9,738 nucleotides of DNA from CAIMUM01 sp034429715. Its GTDB lineage: Bacteria; Chloroflexota; Dehalococcoidia; GIF9; UBA5629. A program made the position numbers and the translations under genes. Under the pieces are notes generated by a model that saw only the letters and a list, made by a program, of their open reading frames with translations, was not told the DNA's origin and did not search any database. The stretch is from positions 1 through 9,738 of the forward strand of contig DAOUFR010000088.1 of the NCBI GenBank assembly GCA_034429715.1, read 5' to 3'. Below are positions 6,815 through 9,738 of the stretch, in pieces. Every line of letters begins with the position of its first letter. Position 1 is the first letter of the stretch.

Positions 6815-6830
6815 AAGATTATGTAATCTT
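6815..6830. promoter_or_regulatory. Perfect 16-bp palindrome, candidate operator
   Basis: AAGATTA-TG-TAATCTT is a 7-2-7 perfect inverted repeat lying 20 bp upstream of the ATG of the first operon gene and just before its Shine-Dalgarno sequence. Its size and symmetry are right for a dimeric TetR-type regulator, and the divergent gene encodes one. It could also act as an RNA hairpin near the ribosome binding site, but the AT-rich arms would make it weak. Confidence 0.45.
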
Positions 6831-6939
6831 AACGGCGCTGATAACCGCAGCTTCTATCACAAGCCCAAAGTCTTTCTCTTTTCTTACCTCTGCCAATTGA
6901 CCTGTGCCCGAGCAAAATGGTATAACCTTAATTATTAGT

Positions 6940-6949
6940 GAACAATGTT
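6940..6949. promoter_or_regulatory. Candidate operator half: GAACAATGTT
   Basis: GAACAATGTT contains the inverted element AAC-N3-GTT and recurs with one base changed at 6992-7001. It overlaps the -35 box of the proposed tetR promoter (6947-6952), which is where a repressor controlling its own gene would bind. Confidence 0.4.
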
Positions 6950-6975
6950 ACATTAATTGGTTTTTATCTTATAAT
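6947..6975 (+). promoter_or_regulatory. Sigma-70-type promoter for the tetR gene
   Basis: A consensus -10 box TATAAT (6970-6975) is preceded at 17 bp by GTTACA (6947-6952), which matches four of six consensus -35 bases. Transcription would begin near 6982, giving a leader of roughly 105 nt before the ATG at 7089. Confidence 0.5.
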
Positions 6976-6991
6976 GGAATTATATCTGTCG

Positions 6992-7001
6992 GAACAACGT
7001 T
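6992..7001. promoter_or_regulatory. Candidate operator half: GAACAACGTT
   Basis: This is the second copy of GAACAAYGTT, 52 bp from the first (about five helical turns), so both would face the same side of the DNA. With the following C it forms GAAC-aac-GTTC. It lies at the expected transcription start of the leftward operon promoter and downstream of the rightward -10 box, so occupancy could block both. Confidence 0.4.
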
Positions 7002-7004
7002 CAC

Positions 7005-7034
7005 TTTATATCACATGGCCCGGCAATTTGTCAA
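7005..7034 (-). promoter_or_regulatory. Sigma-70-type promoter for the acyl-CoA operon
   Basis: On the minus strand a perfect TTGACA (7029-7034) is followed after 18 bp by TATAAA (7005-7010). Transcription would start near 6998 and run left into the dehydrogenase gene at 6794. It is the best leftward promoter match in the divergent region. Confidence 0.5.
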
Positions 7035-7088
7035 ACTGACGGGAAACAAAGGACATGGCCATTCAATTTCTTTAGTTGGAAGAGCAGT

Positions 7089-7727
7089 ATGAAAGTTGAA
7101 GGGAAATCGACCAAAGCATTGATAATGCATGCGGCGCTTGATATCTTCAGTAAGGAAGATTTTGAGAAGGCTACCATGCGCTACATTGCTGAGAAGGCGG
7201 ACGTCACCACGTCCATTATCTACAAACACTTTAAGAACAAGGACGACCTTTATGTTCAGCTGATCAGCACAATCATAGAAAGGACCAGCCGGGAGCTGGA
7301 CATGCATCTGGCCGGTCTGGCTGATACCAGAAACAAGATCTACCGGATGACACACTATTACCTTAATTATTTCCAGGATAATATTCACATCGCCCGCCTG
7401 GTTTATGCGAGGACAAACCTGAGCTACTGGTACGAATTTGAAAAGGCGTATAAAACAGCCAGGACGTCCGGTTCCCTGTTCCTGAAGATCATGGAGGAGG
7501 GACAGCGTAAGGGAGAACTGCGCAGCGATCTTAACCTTTATATGCTGGGACATATGTATCACGGCGCCCTGCGCCAGATGGTAGTTCACTGGCTGTACAA
7601 TCAGAACAAGTATAAGCTCTCAGATCTGGCCGATGGTTTCGCCGAGGCTATTTACGAGGCAAGCAGGGTAAAAGAGACGGGCAATGAAACGTTCGTCTGC
7701 CCCTTTATGAAACGCGATAACCCGTAG
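7089..7727 (+). CDS. TetR/AcrR-family transcriptional regulator
   Basis: This 212-residue protein has a typical TetR N-terminal DNA-binding domain at about residues 7-55. The helix-turn-helix is at 29-48, ending in the characteristic SIIYKHFKNKDDLY. The C-terminal region (60-195) is all-helical and would bind a ligand and form the dimer. Family members next to acyl-CoA dehydrogenase and thiolase genes usually repress them and are released by an acyl-CoA, so the likely inducer is a CoA ester of the operon's substrate. It is divergent from the operon across 294 nt that carries palindromes suitable as operators, implying joint control of the operon and itself. The ATG is preceded by a modest GGAAGAG. 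It is the only gene in the window on the plus strand. The effector cannot be read from sequence. Confidence 0.92.
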   Translation: MKVEGKSTKALIMHAALDIFSKEDFEKATMRYIAEKADVTTSIIYKHFKNKDDLYVQLISTIIERTSRELDMHLAGLADTRNKIYRMTHYYLNYFQDNIHIARLVYARTNLSYWYEFEKAYKTARTSGSLFLKIMEEGQRKGELRSDLNLYMLGHMYHGALRQMVVHWLYNQNKYKLSDLADGFAEAIYEASRVKETGNETFVCPFMKRDNP

Positions 7728-7749
7728 CAGGCCTTGCCATTAGCTGGCC

Positions 7750-8913
7750 TTACTTGATATTCGAAATGCTCTGATAAACCCTGTCTTTCCAGGCTACGCC
7801 TGCACCCAGGGCCCGGCGGGAAGCTCCGACGATTACAGCAAGGATCAGGAAGCTAATGCCCAGCGGGTGAAATAGAAACGAGATCTTCGATCCCCTGAAG
7901 TATATGTCCGTTATAACCCTCATCAGCAGTATGACCGCCACCTGCACCAGCACAATGATGCCCCAGTCCATAATATGACTCCCTGAGAATAGTGCATTGA
8001 TCGGGCGTGCACAGGCCCAGTAAAAAGGCGCCAGGAAAAAAATGTAGGCAATTAGAACCGACCCGACGATAGTCAATGGCGAAAGGGCGGCCACCGAGTA
8101 AAACCACTTGATGCACCCTTCCGCCATGGTCCCCATATTGGAATACATTTTAGTGGTCAACACCCCACTCAGGTTGACCGAGAGAATGCGGAGCCCGTGC
8201 TTGTGCATCTCGATGCCGAACCAGACGTCCTCCATGATCCTCGATTTAACCGACTCGTGCCCCCCGATACCCAGGTAATCTTCGCGTTTGAACAGCAGGA
8301 ATTGTCCGATGGCCAGTGTCGGCCCCGGCTTCTTCCAGGAATGGAACAACCAGAGAGGGAACCAGCTCATGACGAGGAAATAGAAAAGGATGGGGATAAC
8401 AATCTTCTGCGTTAAACCGGAGACCTTCTGCCGGGGAAATCCGGACAGCATAGCGGCATTATTCAAAATTGCCAGCTGGAGCGTGCTCCTGATCATGTGA
8501 GACCGGCTGACGGTATCAGCGTCCACGAAAAGCAGCCAGCTTCCATGTGCATTCTGTGAAAGCTGGTGGCACGCGTAGCATTTTCCGGCCCAGCCATCGG
8601 GCAGGGGCTTCCCTTTTATTAACTGTACCCTCTTATCTTTTTCGCAGATCCCACCTACTATCTCTGCAGTCCGGTCGGAGGAGTTATCGTCAAGCACAAG
8701 CACTTCGAAGTTGGGATAATCCTGACTCAAGACCGATGTAAGGCACCTGTCAATGTTCTGCTCTTCATTTCTGGCAGGGATCAGGACCGACACAAGAGGC
8801 TGATCCGGGGGCACAGCCGCTTTCCGGGAGGGCCTTTTCAGGGCAGCCAGGTTTAGAATAAGGTTGATGAAGAATAACGCCAGGCCGGCCAGCACAAACA
8901 GTTGATAGATCAA
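7750..8913 (-). CDS. Membrane-anchored family-2 glycosyltransferase (CrtQ/HpnB-like)
   Basis: This 387-residue GT-A glycosyltransferase has an N-terminal membrane anchor (3-22), then the catalytic domain with VSVLIPARNEE (41-51), LDDNSSD (74-80), PDGWAGK (105-111) and the metal-binding DAD motif (131-133). Asp229 in MEDVWFG is the probable catalytic base. Hydrophobic segments follow at about 171-190, 278-300, 315-335 and 350-365. WAGK and the terminal VAWKDRVY are features of the group that includes carotenoid glycosyltransferase CrtQ and hopanoid-linked HpnB, so a lipid or isoprenoid acceptor at the inner membrane is likely, though the exact substrate is open. The first codon is TTG at 8911-8913, since no ATG or GTG fits before the anchor. 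AGGA lies about eleven bases upstream. It follows the acyltransferase gene by 25 nt on the same strand and probably shares its transcript, and it is convergent with the tetR gene. Confidence 0.88.
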   Translation of the reverse strand: MIYQLFVLAGLALFFINLILNLAALKRPSRKAAVPPDQPLVSVLIPARNEEQNIDRCLTSVLSQDYPNFEVLVLDDNSSDRTAEIVGGICEKDKRVQLIKGKPLPDGWAGKCYACHQLSQNAHGSWLLFVDADTVSRSHMIRSTLQLAILNNAAMLSGFPRQKVSGLTQKIVIPILFYFLVMSWFPLWLFHSWKKPGPTLAIGQFLLFKREDYLGIGGHESVKSRIMEDVWFGIEMHKHGLRILSVNLSGVLTTKMYSNMGTMAEGCIKWFYSVAALSPLTIVGSVLIAYIFFLAPFYWACARPINALFSGSHIMDWGIIVLVQVAVILLMRVITDIYFRGSKISFLFHPLGISFLILAVIVGASRRALGAGVAWKDRVYQSISNIK

Positions 8914-8938
8914 TTTATATCAATCCTAAAATATTATG

Positions 8939-9565
8939 TCAGGCTGTTTTCCCTCTCGACCTGATCCAGCTCAGCAGTCGACCGGAAGTGCCGGGTGAGG
9001 TCTTTAATCCATGCAAGTGCTTGATCAGAAGAATGGCTGTAATGCAGGCCATAAAAGCTATTTCCCAGGTATCCGCCCCTGTCAGCGACAGGTACACCAG
9101 TGTTCCCGCCAGCCCGCACATGACCGTCCATGCATCGTTGTTTATGAAGAGAAATCCGATAAGGAACAGTATAGCCAGGCAAATGATGATGTCCCATCGG
9201 CTCAGGGCTACCAGGGTCCCGGCGAATACCGCCAGCGCCTTTCCACCGTGAAATCCAAGGAAAGGGGAGTACGCATGGCCGAGCACCGCGCAAACAGCGA
9301 CAATGTATCCAACCGACTGAGAATAGTTAAGTACGTACAAAGCTATAAAGACAAAGGGCATGCCCTTAAGTATGTCTGCTACCAGTGCAATAACACCCCA
9401 GACTTTCCCGCCAGCTTTGAAAACGTTGGTTGCTCCGGGATTGCCGTCGCCGAAGTTCCTTATATCCTTACGCAGCTTTAATCTGCCGATCCACAGTGAA
9501 AAGGGACAGGCGCCGAGGAAAAAGGCCGCTACAGCCAGGAGGGCGACTATCGCTGTATCGATCAT
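8939..9565 (-). CDS. plsY: PlsY-type glycerol-3-phosphate acyltransferase (acyl-phosphate dependent)
   Basis: This 208-residue integral membrane protein should transfer an acyl group from acyl-phosphate to glycerol-3-phosphate, the first step of phospholipid synthesis in most bacteria. The family motifs are recognisable: DIRNFGDGNPGATN (34-47), GHAYSPFLGF (96-105) and HGGKALAV (106-113). Six or more hydrophobic segments (about 3-23, 55-78, 84-100, 125-142, 147-163, 166-182) fit the topology. The usual motif wording is GSGNxGATN and GGKGVAT, so GDGNPGATN and GGKALAV mark a divergent subgroup, possibly a second PlsY copy. It is preceded by a GGTG-type SD and the promoter-like sequence at 9610-9638, and followed after 25 nt by the glycosyltransferase. 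The pairing suggests membrane lipid or glycolipid formation. Confidence 0.9.
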   Translation of the reverse strand: MIDTAIVALLAVAAFFLGACPFSLWIGRLKLRKDIRNFGDGNPGATNVFKAGGKVWGVIALVADILKGMPFVFIALYVLNYSQSVGYIVAVCAVLGHAYSPFLGFHGGKALAVFAGTLVALSRWDIIICLAILFLIGFLFINNDAWTVMCGLAGTLVYLSLTGADTWEIAFMACITAILLIKHLHGLKTSPGTSGRLLSWIRSRGKTA

Positions 9566-9609
9566 TATGTCACCACAATCGATTATACGTAGCCTATCGG
9601 TTGACGGAA

Positions 9610-9638
9610 ATGCTATAGAAAAAACAGACGCATGTCAA
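9610..9638 (-). promoter_or_regulatory. Candidate promoter for plsY and the glycosyltransferase
   Basis: On the minus strand TTGACA (9633-9638, perfect -35) is followed after 17 bp by TAGCAT (9610-9615, four of six -10 bases). It lies between the 3' end of the tRNA and the plsY start, so plsY need not depend on tRNA readthrough. Confidence 0.4.
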
Positions 9639-9657
9639 GCATGGAGGGAATTGGACA

Positions 9658-9731
9658 CGACCCCGATGGGATTCGAACCCACGATCTCCACCGTGACAGG
9701 GTGGCATGTTAGACCGCTACACCACGGGGCC
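9658..9731 (-). tRNA. tRNA-Asp (GUC anticodon)
   Basis: The 74-nt minus-strand sequence folds into a full cloverleaf. The acceptor stem is GGCCCCG/CGGGGTC (one G-U pair), the D stem GTGT/ACAT, the anticodon stem CCACC/GGTGG with loop CTGTCAC (anticodon GTC), and the T stem GTGGG/CCCAT with loop TTCGAAT. The discriminator base is G, as expected for aspartate tRNA. CCA is not encoded (the following bases are TGTC), so it would be added after transcription. Confidence 0.96.
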
Positions 9732-9738
9732 ATGAACA

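Noticed and set aside
6904..7092. Plus-strand 62-codon reading frame with GTG start whose stop overlaps the tetR ATG
   Set aside because: It spans the predicted promoters and operator boxes, has no family resemblance or clear SD, and its residue composition looks like translated intergenic AT-rich DNA.
7729..7750. AGGCC...GGCCT inverted repeat between the convergent tetR and glycosyltransferase genes as a bidirectional terminator
   Set aside because: The arms are only 5 bp with a 12-nt loop and no U-tract follows on either strand, so support is too weak to list.
1..9738. CRISPR arrays, transposases, insertion-sequence ends, phage genes or toxin-antitoxin pairs
   Set aside because: No repeated spacer-like units, transposase motifs or paired terminal repeats were seen on either strand; the tRNA shows no duplicated 3' end that would suggest an attachment site within the window.

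Overview
The window looks like an ordinary bacterial chromosome segment with moderate GC, dense genes and good Shine-Dalgarno sequences. It carries a catabolic-type acyl-CoA operon with its own TetR-family regulator, then a short lipid/envelope segment and a tRNA. The gene content (two dissimilar acyl-CoA dehydrogenases, stand-alone MaoC hydratases, an SCP2-type thiolase, and an HMG-CoA-synthase-like domain fused to a DUF35 zinc-ribbon/OB domain) is the sort of set seen in environmental Chloroflexota (Dehalococcoidia-like), Desulfobacterota and Actinomycetota. I cannot assign the organism from this window, so any lineage is a guess.

Layout. Positions 38-6794 hold seven minus-strand genes. In transcription order they are: acyl-CoA dehydrogenase with a catalytic Glu (5589-6794), acyl-CoA dehydrogenase without it (4439-5572), a 159-nt gap, HMG-CoA-synthase-like/DUF35 fusion (2837-4279), thiolase (1615-2808), MaoC hydratase (1117-1587), a second-type MaoC hydratase (625-1086), a 116-nt gap with a perfect 15-bp hairpin, and a third MaoC hydratase (38-508) that is a paralog of the first. 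Most gaps are 16-30 nt, each with an SD sequence, so one transcript is likely. Divergently, 7089-7727 encodes a TetR/AcrR repressor. The 294-nt divergent region contains good back-to-back promoter candidates, two copies of GAACAAYGTT exactly 52 bp apart that touch those promoters, and a perfect 16-bp palindrome near the operon's first start codon. Positions 7750-9565 (minus) hold a membrane-anchored family-2 glycosyltransferase (TTG start) and a PlsY-type glycerol-3-phosphate acyltransferase. A tRNA-Asp(GUC) lies at 9658-9731 (minus).

How it may work. The operon supplies FAD-dependent alpha,beta-desaturation of an acyl-CoA (dehydrogenase pair), hydration (MaoC trio) and thiolytic C-C cleavage or Claisen condensation (thiolase with the DUF35 partner). 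No 3-hydroxyacyl-CoA dehydrogenase, CoA ligase or electron-transfer flavoprotein gene is in the window, so these are either supplied elsewhere or the pathway is not standard beta-oxidation. The most unusual component is the fusion protein: its synthase domain aligns without gaps to the archaeal HMG-CoA synthase catalytic segments but has Thr, Thr and Ala where the catalytic Glu, Cys and His should be. It may be a scaffold pseudoenzyme that links the thiolase to the DUF35 domain.
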